The notes under the pieces were generated by a model. The model saw only the letters and a list, made by a program, of their open reading frames with translations. It had not been told where the DNA came from and did no database searches. This document shows positions 1-8,388 of a stretch of 64,000 nucleotides of DNA, piece after piece (position 1 is the first letter of the stretch; each line of letters starts with the position of its first letter). Both the position numbers and the translations under genes were made by a program. The stretch comes from Verrucomicrobiaceae bacterium UBA1938 (GTDB lineage: Bacteria > Verrucomicrobiota > Verrucomicrobiia > Verrucomicrobiales > Verrucomicrobiaceae), in contig DDFC01000030.1 in assembly GCA_002336895.1 (NCBI GenBank), positions 1-64,000 on the forward strand, given 5' to 3'.

Positions 1-19
1 CACCATGCCGAACACTACT

Positions 20-84
20 GGCACTCTTGCCCGCAAAACGAACGTTCGAAAGATTTCCATGCGGGCAGAAGTGCCCGCATCACT
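20..84. repeat. REP-like paired palindrome, family A
   Basis: Two arms related by inversion sit about 25 bases apart: a left arm reading ggcactcttgcccgca at 20-35 and a right arm starting tgcgggcagaagtgcccgca at 60. The right arm is itself a small palindrome. The same unit occurs at 46308-46381 (paired) and 58665-58689 (single), so it is a dispersed extragenic palindrome. It lies just past the stop of the ATPase gene that ends at 85. Confidence 0.7.
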
Positions 85-1053
85 TCACGTACAGCACGGA
101 CAAGGCTGCACAAAATGTCCGGGCGAGATTTCTTTGAGCGTGAGATCCATGCTCACGCTCTGCTGCCAGTTCGGGTGCTTCATGCGGTGGCCGAAGGCAC
201 AGCCGGCGGGAGGATTGATCGGAGAGGGCACGTCGCCGCGCAGGAGCTGGCGTTCGCGGCGCTTGGCTGGATCGGCCACAGGGATCGCATCCAACAGCGC
301 CTTGGTGTACGCGTGGCGCGGGTTTTGATACAGCTCGGCGGCAGGAGCCAGCTCCACGATCTTGCCCAGGTACATCACCGCCACGCGGTCGCTCATGTGC
401 TTCACGATGCTCAAATCATGGGCGATGAAGAGGTAGGCCAGGCCAAAGTCGCGCTGTAGTTCCAGCAGCAAGTTCAGAACCTGCGCCTGCACGGAAACAT
501 CGAGTGCAGAAACGGGCTCGTCGCAGACAATGAGCTTCGGCTTGAGAGCCAGTGCCCGGGCGATGCCGATGCGCTGACGCTGGCCGCCGCTGAATTCAAA
601 GGGATAGCGATGTGCTGCATCTGTCGGCAGGCCCACGCGTTTGAGCAGCTCGGCCGCCCACTCGCCGCGCTCGGCACGGGTGCCCATCTTTTGAATGACG
701 AAAGGTTCTTCCAAAATCTGGCCGATGGTATGGCGTGGGTTCAAGGATTCCGCCGGGTCCTGGAAGACCATCTGCATCTCGCGGCGCACGGAGCGCAGCG
801 CGCTCTGGGAGAGCGTGGAGATGTCTGTACCGTTGAAGTTCACACTGCCAGCGGTCGGCTTGAGCAGACGCACCACAGAGCGCGCCACGGTGGATTTGCC
901 GCAGCCGCTTTCGCCCACGAGACCGAGCGTCTCGCCCGGCTCCAAGGCAAAGCTGACGCCGTCCACCGCCTTGCACACCGCCTGGGTGGTGTAAAAGACG
1001 CCGCCGCGCACTGGGAAGTGCGTTTTGAGGTTTTGAACGGTGAGAAGACTCAT
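85..1053 (-). CDS. Oligopeptide ABC transporter ATP-binding protein (OppF/DppF type)
   Basis: This is a cytoplasmic ATPase of 322 residues that should drive peptide import together with the ATPase, permeases and binding protein upstream. Walker A (GESGCGKS) is at residues 47-54, the signature FSGGQ at 154-158 and Walker B (LIVCDEP) at 174-180. The C-terminal oligopeptide-transporter extension is present (GDVPSPINPPAGCAF). I chose the ATG at 1053 because it precedes a normal N-terminus (MSLLTVQNLK) and overlaps the stop of the previous gene by 4 bases. It is the last gene of the minus-strand operon; a palindromic repeat follows its stop directly. The family is certain; the exact substrate is unknown. 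Confidence 0.95.
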   Translation of the reverse strand: MSLLTVQNLKTHFPVRGGVFYTTQAVCKAVDGVSFALEPGETLGLVGESGCGKSTVARSVVRLLKPTAGSVNFNGTDISTLSQSALRSVRREMQMVFQDPAESLNPRHTIGQILEEPFVIQKMGTRAERGEWAAELLKRVGLPTDAAHRYPFEFSGGQRQRIGIARALALKPKLIVCDEPVSALDVSVQAQVLNLLLELQRDFGLAYLFIAHDLSIVKHMSDRVAVMYLGKIVELAPAAELYQNPRHAYTKALLDAIPVADPAKRRERQLLRGDVPSPINPPAGCAFGHRMKHPNWQQSVSMDLTLKEISPGHFVQPCPCCT

Positions 1054-2051
1054 GTGGCAGAGGCGGAGAGTTGGGAGGCAAAGCACGCGCAGGCTTCCAC
1101 GCCGTGGCCGCCGCCGCATTCCTTCCAGGGCTGGCGTGTGGCGGTGACATCTGCGCTGTGCTGATTAGGGCAGCGCGAGGCAAAGCGGCAGCCCTGCGGC
1201 ATTTCCTTGAGGCTGGGCACCATGCCCGGGATGACGGGCAGTGCTGTCTTGGGCGGATGGTCCAGCTTTGGCAGGCAGCGGATGAGGCCCTGCGTGTAGG
1301 GGTGCAGCGGCCGTGCAAAGATGTCCTGCACTGCGCCACGCTCCACGATGCGTCCGGCGTACATCACCGCCACATCGTCGCAGGTTTCGGCGATCACGCC
1401 CAGATCATGGGTGATGAGGATGACCGCCATGCCGGTCTCCTTCTGCAAGCGTTTGAGGAGGTCGAGAATCTGTGCCTGCACGGTCACATCCAGCGCCGTG
1501 GTGGGCTCGTCGGCGATGAGCACCTTGGGGTGGCAGGACAGCGCCATGGCGATCATCACACGCTGGCGCATACCGCCGCTGAGCTGGTGCGGATATTCAT
1601 TCACGCGCTGCTCCGGCGCGGGGATGCCCACCCACTCCATCAGCTCCACGGCGCGCTTCAGCGCCTTGTCAGGCGTGGTGGGCTCATGCAGCTGAATGGC
1701 CTCGATGATCTGCGTGCCCACGCGCTCCACGGGGTTCAGCGCGGTCATCGGCTCCTGAAAGATCATGGCAATGTCGTTGCCACGGATCTTGCGCATGTCT
1801 TCGATCGGCAGCGCGGCCAGGTCCCTGCCCTCCAGCAGCACCTGCCCATTCAGGATGCGGCCCGCCGGCTGGGGCAGCAGGCGCATCAGGCTCATGGAGG
1901 TCACGCTTTTGCCGCAGCCGCTTTCGCCCACAAGGCCGAGCGTCTTGCCGGCTTCGAGGCTGAAGCTGACGTCATCCACCGCAGTGAGCAGGCCGTTGTC
2001 GGTCTGGAAGCCGACGCGCAGATTGCGTACGTCTAGGATCGGGGCCGGCAT
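1050..2051 (-). CDS. Oligopeptide ABC transporter ATP-binding protein (OppD/DppD type)
   Basis: This is the second ATPase of the transporter, 333 residues. Walker A GESGCGKS is at about 42-49, LSGGM at 157-161 and Walker B VLIADEP at 177-183. The C-terminus has the family's cysteine-containing extension (QGCRFASRCP) plus further cysteines. The ATG at 2051 shares its A with the stop of the binding-protein gene; a GTG one codon upstream is an alternative start. E. coli YejF fuses the two ATPase halves in one chain, whereas here they are separate and adjacent, as in Opp and Dpp systems. Confidence 0.95.
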   Translation of the reverse strand: MPAPILDVRNLRVGFQTDNGLLTAVDDVSFSLEAGKTLGLVGESGCGKSVTSMSLMRLLPQPAGRILNGQVLLEGRDLAALPIEDMRKIRGNDIAMIFQEPMTALNPVERVGTQIIEAIQLHEPTTPDKALKRAVELMEWVGIPAPEQRVNEYPHQLSGGMRQRVMIAMALSCHPKVLIADEPTTALDVTVQAQILDLLKRLQKETGMAVILITHDLGVIAETCDDVAVMYAGRIVERGAVQDIFARPLHPYTQGLIRCLPKLDHPPKTALPVIPGMVPSLKEMPQGCRFASRCPNQHSADVTATRQPWKECGGGHGVEACACFASQLSASAT

Positions 2052-4111
2052 CACTTCGCTCCTCCTGCTTTGAGGTTTTGGTCAAAGACCAGATCGGTTT
2101 CCGGGAAAGACTTGCCGCTGCGCATGGCGGCCTCAGTTTCACGTTTCACATCTTCGTCGATCCAGTGCACATGGTTGGACATCGGCAGCTCGCTCACGGC
2201 CACATTGAAGGTCTTCTCCGGCCACTTCACCCAGCGCCAGTAGGCGCAGCGGTAGTAGTTCTGCTCATAGGCCGGGATCCAGGGCGCCTCCTCGTAGATG
2301 ATCTGGTCTGCACGCCAGGAGGCTTTGCGGATCTCCTCGATCGTCGTGGCGTGGCGTTCGTCTTCGCAGAACTTGTCCATGCGCGGATCGGCAAAGCAGC
2401 AGAGATTGTTGGTGTTGGGCTTGGGCGTCTTGCCATCTTCCATCAGCGCGTCCTTGGAATGCCAGGCCTGATAGTGGTCGGGGATCGGTGGCGTCACGCT
2501 GAAGGCCACGGAGGCGATCTGGTGCTTTTTCTGCGTGGCCTTCTGAAAGTAGGCGGTGCTTTCCAGGCCTTCGAGCTTGTACTCCACGCCCGCCTTCAGA
2601 GCCTCTTCCTTGAGGCGCTGCATCACCCGCTGAATAATCTCCGTCTTGCGGTGCAGGATGGTCAGTGAGAGCCGCTCTCCCTTGTCATTCACCAGCACGC
2701 CGTCGTTGCCCAGCTTGGTGTATCCGGCCTTGGCAAAGTGCTCGCGCGCCTTCTCCACGTCAAAGGGACGGGCGGTGAGGGGCGGGTCGCCGATGAGCGG
2801 GAATCCTTTGCTGAAGCAGGTCAGGCGCTGGAAGTCGCCACGCAGGTCAAAGTCGATGACCTTCTGGTAGTTCGTGGCATAGCTCAGCCCCAGGCGCAGC
2901 TCACGGTTGTTCAGCGGGGGCATGGCGCAGTTCAGCCACAGGCCGGCGTGGGAGCCAGGCCAGATGTTGTAAAACTTCGTCTTCTGGATGTAGCCCTTGT
3001 GCACCTCGGGAATCTCCATCCGCTCATACCAGTATTCCGGGATGCCCATCATGAGCTCTTCCACATCGATCTCTCCCTGTCTGAAGAGTTCCATCACCTT
3101 CTCTTGCAGACGCACCACACGATAGACGATGTGATCCACATTGAAGCGGAGGCGTGAGAATTTTTTGTCCCGCGCCCACCAGTCTTTCACGCGGGTCAGG
3201 GCGATGTCTCTGCCGAAATGGATGTCCTCCTCGCGGATGACATAGGGGCCCGAGGTGGGCCGGCAGCGCCACTGGTAGCGCTGCTCAAAATCCGGCCCGA
3301 ATTCCGAATAGAAGCGCCGGGACATCGGGTTCATGTTCACATAGTAGGCCGCCAGCGGCTTGGGCTCTGTCAGGGAGATGGAGAGCGTGCGTGCATCGTA
3401 GCGGGTGATGTTGGCGTAGTTCTCCGAGTACCACTGGTTGCCGAAGGGGTTCTTCGGGTACTCGCTCAGCTGCATGTAGAACTGGTTGAAGAAATCGTCC
3501 GCCTCGATCGGTGTGCCATCGGAGAAGGTCGCGTCCGGATCGATGCGGAAGTACACCGTGCGGTTGTCCGGCGCCACAGCCCACTCTTTGGCGATGGCGG
3601 GGATCACGCGTCCCGTTTCCGGGTGCAGATTGATCAGCCCCATTTCCACGTCGTCATACTGATAACCGCGGAAGGAGCTGTTGCTGTTCTCTCCCAAAAC
3701 CCTCAGCGTGGGTGGAAAGGACAGGATGTAGAGCCGCATGGTGCCGCCTTTTTTGGCGTTGGGGTCACCGATCTCCGGCTCGTCCATGCCGTTCTCCCAT
3801 TTCAGATCCGCAGGCACGTCCTCCGGCTTGGCAAAGGTGAAGTACTCCGGCTTTTTCAGACGCTCGCGCACGGTCTGCAGCTGAGTTTCCATCTCAGCCT
3901 TTTTGGCGGCATCGGCTTCCTTGGCAATCTGGTCTGGCAGGTCTTTTTCCTGACCTTGGAGATCGGCGAGCACCTTCTTGTTGTAAAAGCTCCAGAAGGC
4001 CTCGCGCTCCTTGGTGCCGTCATAGGGCGGAAAGTCTGCGGCATGCAGCGCGCCGCTGAGCAGCAGCGCGGCGGAGAGGGCCAGCAGAGAACGTGGTGCG
4101 GCGGGCATCAT
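2051..4111 (-). CDS. Extracellular solute-binding protein, family 5 (YejA/OppA-like)
   Basis: This is a periplasmic peptide-binding protein of 686 residues, long for the family. Residues 1-24 form a signal peptide ending in ALHA. Residues about 35-95 are a charged, probably helical segment rich in K, E, D and Q that ordinary OppA proteins lack. The SBP_bac_5 fold follows, with the typical 'DGTPIEADDF' region and 'NNRELRLGLSYATN' near the middle. Two ATGs in tandem open the gene, and the first overlaps the stop of the permease gene by 4 bases. The length and the paired large permeases recall the YejABEF (microcin C/peptide) importer, but the ligand cannot be read from the sequence. Confidence 0.92.
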   Translation of the reverse strand: MMPAAPRSLLALSAALLLSGALHAADFPPYDGTKEREAFWSFYNKKVLADLQGQEKDLPDQIAKEADAAKKAEMETQLQTVRERLKKPEYFTFAKPEDVPADLKWENGMDEPEIGDPNAKKGGTMRLYILSFPPTLRVLGENSNSSFRGYQYDDVEMGLINLHPETGRVIPAIAKEWAVAPDNRTVYFRIDPDATFSDGTPIEADDFFNQFYMQLSEYPKNPFGNQWYSENYANITRYDARTLSISLTEPKPLAAYYVNMNPMSRRFYSEFGPDFEQRYQWRCRPTSGPYVIREEDIHFGRDIALTRVKDWWARDKKFSRLRFNVDHIVYRVVRLQEKVMELFRQGEIDVEELMMGIPEYWYERMEIPEVHKGYIQKTKFYNIWPGSHAGLWLNCAMPPLNNRELRLGLSYATNYQKVIDFDLRGDFQRLTCFSKGFPLIGDPPLTARPFDVEKAREHFAKAGYTKLGNDGVLVNDKGERLSLTILHRKTEIIQRVMQRLKEEALKAGVEYKLEGLESTAYFQKATQKKHQIASVAFSVTPPIPDHYQAWHSKDALMEDGKTPKPNTNNLCCFADPRMDKFCEDERHATTIEEIRKASWRADQIIYEEAPWIPAYEQNYYRCAYWRWVKWPEKTFNVAVSELPMSNHVHWIDEDVKRETEAAMRSGKSFPETDLVFDQNLKAGGAK

Positions 4112-5628
4112 TGATAGGTGGTGAACTTCTTCGGATCAAAAGCCTCGCGCAGCGCCTCGCCTACAAAGGTGACGAGCAGGAGGATGAAGACCATGGCGGT
4201 GAACATGGAGAGGGAGATCCACACGGCGGAGAGATGGCTGGTGCCGTCGTCAAACAGCCAGCCCCACTGCGGGTAGGTTTCTGGCAGGCCGAAGCCGAGG
4301 AACGCCAGCGCGGTGAGGGAGGAGATGATGGCGGCCACGCTGAAGGGGATCTTGGTCACGATGGTGGCCAGCATGTTCGGCAGCAGGTAGCGCGTGAGGA
4401 TGCGCCAGGTGCTGGCTCCCTGCAGACGTGCGGCAGAGACGTAGTCGCGCTCCTTCTCCTTGTAGGCCAGCGCGCGCAGGGAGTAGGTCAGGCTCGTCCA
4501 GGAGAAGAAGCAGATCACCCCCAGCAGCACCAGCAGGTTCATGTTCGCCACACCGATGATGCTGATGAGGATCATCACGATGTAGAGAAAGGGCAGCTCA
4601 TCGAGGATCTCGATGCAGCGCTGCATGGCGATGTCAAACACACCGCCCAGATAGCCCATCAGCAGGCCGATGAGGACGCCCACGCCGTAGGTGAAGAGGA
4701 CGTAGAGCAGGATGGCCTTCAGGTTCAGCTGCCAGCCGCCGTAGATCTGCGCCAGCACGTCCCAGCCGCGGCTGTCCGTGCCCAGGTAGTGCCCCGCCTT
4801 CCACAGAGGCGGAATGGCCGGGTAAACGATCATCTGGTAGGATGTGGTGGCGGCTTTCTCAAACTGCTCCTGCGGCATCTCCCCCGTCCATCTCTCACGG
4901 TCCTTGGCACCTGCTTTGTAGAAGGCGGACACCGCCAGCGCGCCATTGAGCGTGTAGCCGAGCGACTCGCCGTCCGGCAGGCCCTGGCGGAAGCGGCAGT
5001 CTGTGTGCTTCTGTGCTGGTGCCTCGGTATAGAATTTTTGGGCGCGGCCGGAGTAGGGCTCGGAGTCGCCGGGCTTGTACCATTTTCCATCGCGTTGCTC
5101 CAGGGAGATGGATTGCAGCGAGTCGGTGTCCAGCACCGGGTCCCACGGCACCAGCGGCATGAGCACAAAACCGCGCTTTTCAGCAGACAGGCGTTCCTTC
5201 AGCTCGCGGTAGTTGGCCTCCTGCTCTCCGCTCATGCCAAAGTCCTGCGACTGGTAGCGCTTTTGCACAAAGGCGGGGAAATACGTTTTGCCGTCGCAGC
5301 GCACCAGCAGCGCGCGCCTGCCCACCAGCGCCTGATCCAGCAGCGCCAGGGCGGTGAGCACCAGCAGAATGCGGAAGGACCACCAGCCGCGCCCGATGCT
5401 GCGGAAACGGCGGAAGCGCTGCAGCGTCACGGGCGTCCAGCGGATTTCAGCTGGCAGCAGCTTCAGGCCCAGGATGCCACCCACCACCAGCAGCAGAGAG
5501 CTGGCCCAGCCGAAGACACGTCCGTTGCTGAAGAGCCAGGAAACAGTGGGCAGCAGCACCCCGCAGAGCTCCCCGAGAATGGCCAGGGAGCCGAAGATGA
5601 TGGCGGCGATGGAGAGTTTGCGGTTCAT
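4108..5628 (-). CDS. Peptide ABC transporter permease (OppC/YejE-like) with a large extra domain
   Basis: This is an inner-membrane permease of 506 residues, against roughly 300-340 for most OppC/YejE proteins. The C-terminal half is the standard permease: the family signature LGTDSRGWDVLAQIYGG precedes several membrane spans, and the EAA loop reads DYVSAARLQGASTWRILTRY. The N-terminal half holds two hydrophobic segments near the start and one around residues 85-100, then about 160 polar residues with many Tyr, Asp and Lys, presumably periplasmic. The start overlaps the stop of the 100-residue gene upstream by 4 bases (ATGA), so translation is probably coupled. Confidence 0.93.
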   Translation of the reverse strand: MNRKLSIAAIIFGSLAILGELCGVLLPTVSWLFSNGRVFGWASSLLLVVGGILGLKLLPAEIRWTPVTLQRFRRFRSIGRGWWSFRILLVLTALALLDQALVGRRALLVRCDGKTYFPAFVQKRYQSQDFGMSGEQEANYRELKERLSAEKRGFVLMPLVPWDPVLDTDSLQSISLEQRDGKWYKPGDSEPYSGRAQKFYTEAPAQKHTDCRFRQGLPDGESLGYTLNGALAVSAFYKAGAKDRERWTGEMPQEQFEKAATTSYQMIVYPAIPPLWKAGHYLGTDSRGWDVLAQIYGGWQLNLKAILLYVLFTYGVGVLIGLLMGYLGGVFDIAMQRCIEILDELPFLYIVMILISIIGVANMNLLVLLGVICFFSWTSLTYSLRALAYKEKERDYVSAARLQGASTWRILTRYLLPNMLATIVTKIPFSVAAIISSLTALAFLGFGLPETYPQWGWLFDDGTSHLSAVWISLSMFTAMVFILLLVTFVGEALREAFDPKKFTTYQ

Positions 5629-5927
5629 TTCTGAAATTCTTCCGCCAGCAAATTATCGAACATCGCCAGCAAGTTGCGAGATTCGGGCCAGCGAGTGTGG
5701 TCAAAGCACTTCAGGTGCAGTCTGATTTCTTCGAGGCTGAATTCATTCCATTGCATGAGAATGGATGGAATTTCGTGAATGGCTTCCAAGAGTTCATGAG
5801 CTTCTTTGGCAGATTCCTGTGAGGGCTGATATGTTGCATTTCTTGCGAAGCATGACGCCAGATGTGTCACCCTCAATCCTGCGCGCAGGACTGGTTCCGG
5901 GGCAATTTGAATGGAAACCGTATGCAT
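5625..5927 (-). CDS. Unrecognised 100-residue protein inside the transporter operon
   Basis: I do not recognise this protein. It is soluble, with no signal peptide or membrane segment, and looks largely helical with several Leu/Glu runs (SAKEAHELLEAIHE; RNLLAMFDNLLAEEFQK). It lies between the two permease genes. The ATG at 5927 comes 4 bases after the upstream permease stop; a TTG four codons earlier would overlap that stop. The 4-base overlap of its stop with the next start supports it being translated. It could be an assembly or regulatory factor for the transporter, or an unrelated insertion. Confidence 0.65.
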   Translation of the reverse strand: MHTVSIQIAPEPVLRAGLRVTHLASCFARNATYQPSQESAKEAHELLEAIHEIPSILMQWNEFSLEEIRLHLKCFDHTRWPESRNLLAMFDNLLAEEFQK

Positions 5928-5931
5928 AAGG

Positions 5932-7230
5932 TTACTCAAAACGAATGCGAGGGTCCAGCCGCGCGGTGATCATGTCTGAGAGCACGTTGCCCAGCATGAG
6001 CAGCAGCCCGCTCACGGTGACGGTGGCCATGACGATGGGGTAATCTTTTTCCAGCAGCGCGTTGAAGCCCATGAGGCCGAAGCCGTCGATGTCAAAGATG
6101 CGCTCCACCAGGAAGCTGCCCGCCACCAGCACGGTGAGCGCCTGGCCCATGGTGGCACCCACGGGAATGAAGGAATTCCGCAGCGCATGGCCGATCACGG
6201 CGCGCTTGTATTCCACGCCCTTGGCCACGGCCGTTCGCACGTAGTCGCTGGCCAGCTGATCGAGCAGATTGTTTTTCACCAGCATCGTCAGGCCGGCAAA
6301 GCTGCCCACCATATAGCAGCACAGCGGCAGAAAGGCGTGGTGGAAGAGGTCGTAGATTTTGCCGAAAAAGCCCAGCTCGGAGAAGTTCGCGCTCACAAAG
6401 CCCTCCAGCGGAAACCAGCGCAGGCGTGCGGCAAAGATCACCATCAGAAACACCCCCAGCACAAACTCCGGGATGGCATAGCCAAAGAAGATCAGCACCG
6501 AGGTGGCGGTGTCCGTCGGCGTGCGGTGCTTGATGGCCTTCAGCACGCCCAGCGGGATGCAGACCAGGTAGGTCAGCAGGATGGAGGCGATGCCGTAAAA
6601 GAGCGAGATGGGAAAGCGGCGCTTCATCATCGTCCACACCGGCTCGCTGTAGCGGGTGGAGTCGCCCAGATTGCCCTCCAGCACACCGGCAAACTTCGGC
6701 TGGTAGATCAGCGCCACATAAGGCTGCGGCTTGTCCAGCTTCTGCCCGGGGTTGGCCTTCTCCCATTCCAGCTTCTGCTGTTCAGGGGTGATGATGCGTG
6801 CACGCCATGATGTGGTATCCACCTCTTTGCCAGGCAGGATTTCTGCGCGGTTGTCGTTGTTTCGCTTCACCGTCACCACACTGGCGGTACCGGGGATCTT
6901 GACCTCGGTTTCCGTCTTGCCTTCGGCAAAGTCGGCGCGGGAGCGGTTGGTTTCCTTGGGCCAGGCGCCCAGCCAGGCGGCGTAGGCCACGAGGAAGGGC
7001 TTGTCATGGCCGTACTGCTCCTGCAGTTTCAGCAGCTGCGCGGGCGTGAGCCCGCTGGACTGCTGGCGGCCGGCGCCTCCGCGCTGGCCCTCGGTTTTCA
7101 TGCGTGCCTCCAGCAGCGCCTGCTCCATGGGGCCGCCGGGCGTGAAACGAATGATGAGGAACACCACCAGCGTCATGCCGACGAGCGTCGGTGGAATGAG
7201 CAGAAGGCGGCGGATCAAATAGGCGGTCAT
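5932..7230 (-). CDS. Peptide ABC transporter permease (OppB/YejB-like)
   Basis: This is an inner-membrane permease of 432 residues and the first gene of the operon. It begins with the classical OppB N-terminus (YLIRRLLLIPPTLVGMTLVVF, with FTPGGP soon after). About 150 polar residues follow before the remaining membrane spans, an insertion larger than in typical OppB or YejB proteins. The C-terminal part has the conserved YVRTAVAKGVEYKRAVIGHAL-type EAA loop and ends RLDPRIRFE as in the family. The enlarged domain parallels the one in the OppC-like partner, suggesting the two extra domains interact outside the membrane. Confidence 0.93.
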   Translation of the reverse strand: MTAYLIRRLLLIPPTLVGMTLVVFLIIRFTPGGPMEQALLEARMKTEGQRGGAGRQQSSGLTPAQLLKLQEQYGHDKPFLVAYAAWLGAWPKETNRSRADFAEGKTETEVKIPGTASVVTVKRNNDNRAEILPGKEVDTTSWRARIITPEQQKLEWEKANPGQKLDKPQPYVALIYQPKFAGVLEGNLGDSTRYSEPVWTMMKRRFPISLFYGIASILLTYLVCIPLGVLKAIKHRTPTDTATSVLIFFGYAIPEFVLGVFLMVIFAARLRWFPLEGFVSANFSELGFFGKIYDLFHHAFLPLCCYMVGSFAGLTMLVKNNLLDQLASDYVRTAVAKGVEYKRAVIGHALRNSFIPVGATMGQALTVLVAGSFLVERIFDIDGFGLMGFNALLEKDYPIVMATVTVSGLLLMLGNVLSDMITARLDPRIRFE

Positions 7231-7407
7231 TCAGTTCAGGAGAAGATGGAAGGAGATGAAAAAACGAAAGTCTCCGACAGTACGACGCACGGCACAAGAA
7301 TTTGTGTGTGATTTGCAAAAGGATCGCCACATCTGCAGCGCTTTGATCAAAACCGACGGATGCGCCGCAGGCGTAATGGTGGTAGTGCTGTCCGCGTCCT
7401 GCCCTGC

Positions 7408-8319
7408 ATGAAATCGCTGCTTGCCCTTCTCTCCGCGTGTCTTCTGGCCTCCTGCATGATGCCCTACATGCCGCCCATGGGGCCGATGAACGGCGGTGGT
7501 GGCGGTGTGGCGCAGGTGACGGTGCCGATGAAGATGATGGGAGACACGCCTCACGTCATGGCCAGCGTCAATGACCGCCAGCCCCTGCCCCTGCTGCTGG
7601 ATACAGGTGCCACCTACAGCATCGTGACTCCGGACGTGGCCACGGGCCTGAACCTTCAGCCCACCGGTGGCAGCCGGGTGACTGTGCGCGGTGTGCATGG
7701 CAGCACCGGTGCCTCCCAGGCGGTGATGAACACCATGCAGGTGGGCGAGTGGCGCGCCACGAATGTGGCCTGCCTCGTGCGCGGCATGCCCGGCTCCCGC
7801 GCCGGTGGGCTGGGCAGCGCCATCCTCGGCATGAACCACATGCGGTACTACTGCAGCTTTTTGACCATCGACTACCGTCGCGGTTCGGTGGAGCTCGGCT
7901 TTTCACGCCCCTACCAGCCTCTCAGCCCCACGGCCACCCGCACGCCCCTGCGCTGGGCCAATGGGCTGCCCGTCATTCGTGTCAGCTCTGAAGGCGTCTC
8001 GTGGGATGCCGTCGTGGACACCGGTTCCTGCTGGGGCATCGTCATTGATCAAAGCACCGCCGCCCGCTTGGGCCACGCCTATGATGGCATGCGCATGGGG
8101 AGCAATCTCATCCTCAGTGGCGTAGGTGGCAGCGTGAGCGCAGACCAAGTGGGTGCCAGAGAGATCCGGCTCTCCTCGGCCTATCTCTGCGGGGAGCCGC
8201 ACAACGGCTCTGTCCCCGCCTTTGTCATGCCCGGGCCCAAACGCGTGGGTTCACGTTTCTGGCAGGGCACACGCCTGACGCTGGATTTCCGCAGCAATGT
8301 GCTGTGGCTGGAACGTTGA
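7408..8319 (+). CDS. Secreted lipoprotein of aspartyl-protease type, copy 1
   Basis: This 303-residue protein has a lipoprotein signal (lipobox LASC, Cys16), a Met/Pro/Gly-rich linker, and two aspartyl-protease motifs: LLLDTGATYS with Asp65 and AVVDTGSCWG with Asp204. Two catalytic-type Asp motifs in one chain suggest a single-chain bilobal or retropepsin-like enzyme anchored in the envelope. The ATG at 7408 is chosen because it opens the signal peptide; sixteen upstream in-frame codons look non-coding. A homologue follows 69 bases downstream in the same direction. Proteolytic activity is inferred from motifs only. Confidence 0.85.
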   Translation: MKSLLALLSACLLASCMMPYMPPMGPMNGGGGGVAQVTVPMKMMGDTPHVMASVNDRQPLPLLLDTGATYSIVTPDVATGLNLQPTGGSRVTVRGVHGSTGASQAVMNTMQVGEWRATNVACLVRGMPGSRAGGLGSAILGMNHMRYYCSFLTIDYRRGSVELGFSRPYQPLSPTATRTPLRWANGLPVIRVSSEGVSWDAVVDTGSCWGIVIDQSTAARLGHAYDGMRMGSNLILSGVGGSVSADQVGAREIRLSSAYLCGEPHNGSVPAFVMPGPKRVGSRFWQGTRLTLDFRSNVLWLER

Positions 8320-8388
8320 CCACAACTATCTCCTAAGGCGGTGGTTGACAGGAGGGCTTGTTGCTTACTCACTGACCTCATATTCCTT

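Noticed and set aside
4093..5634. A 513-codon plus-strand frame opposite the OppC-like permease
   Set aside because: The permease on the other strand has unmistakable family signatures, and this frame reads as Gln/His/Glu-rich noise.
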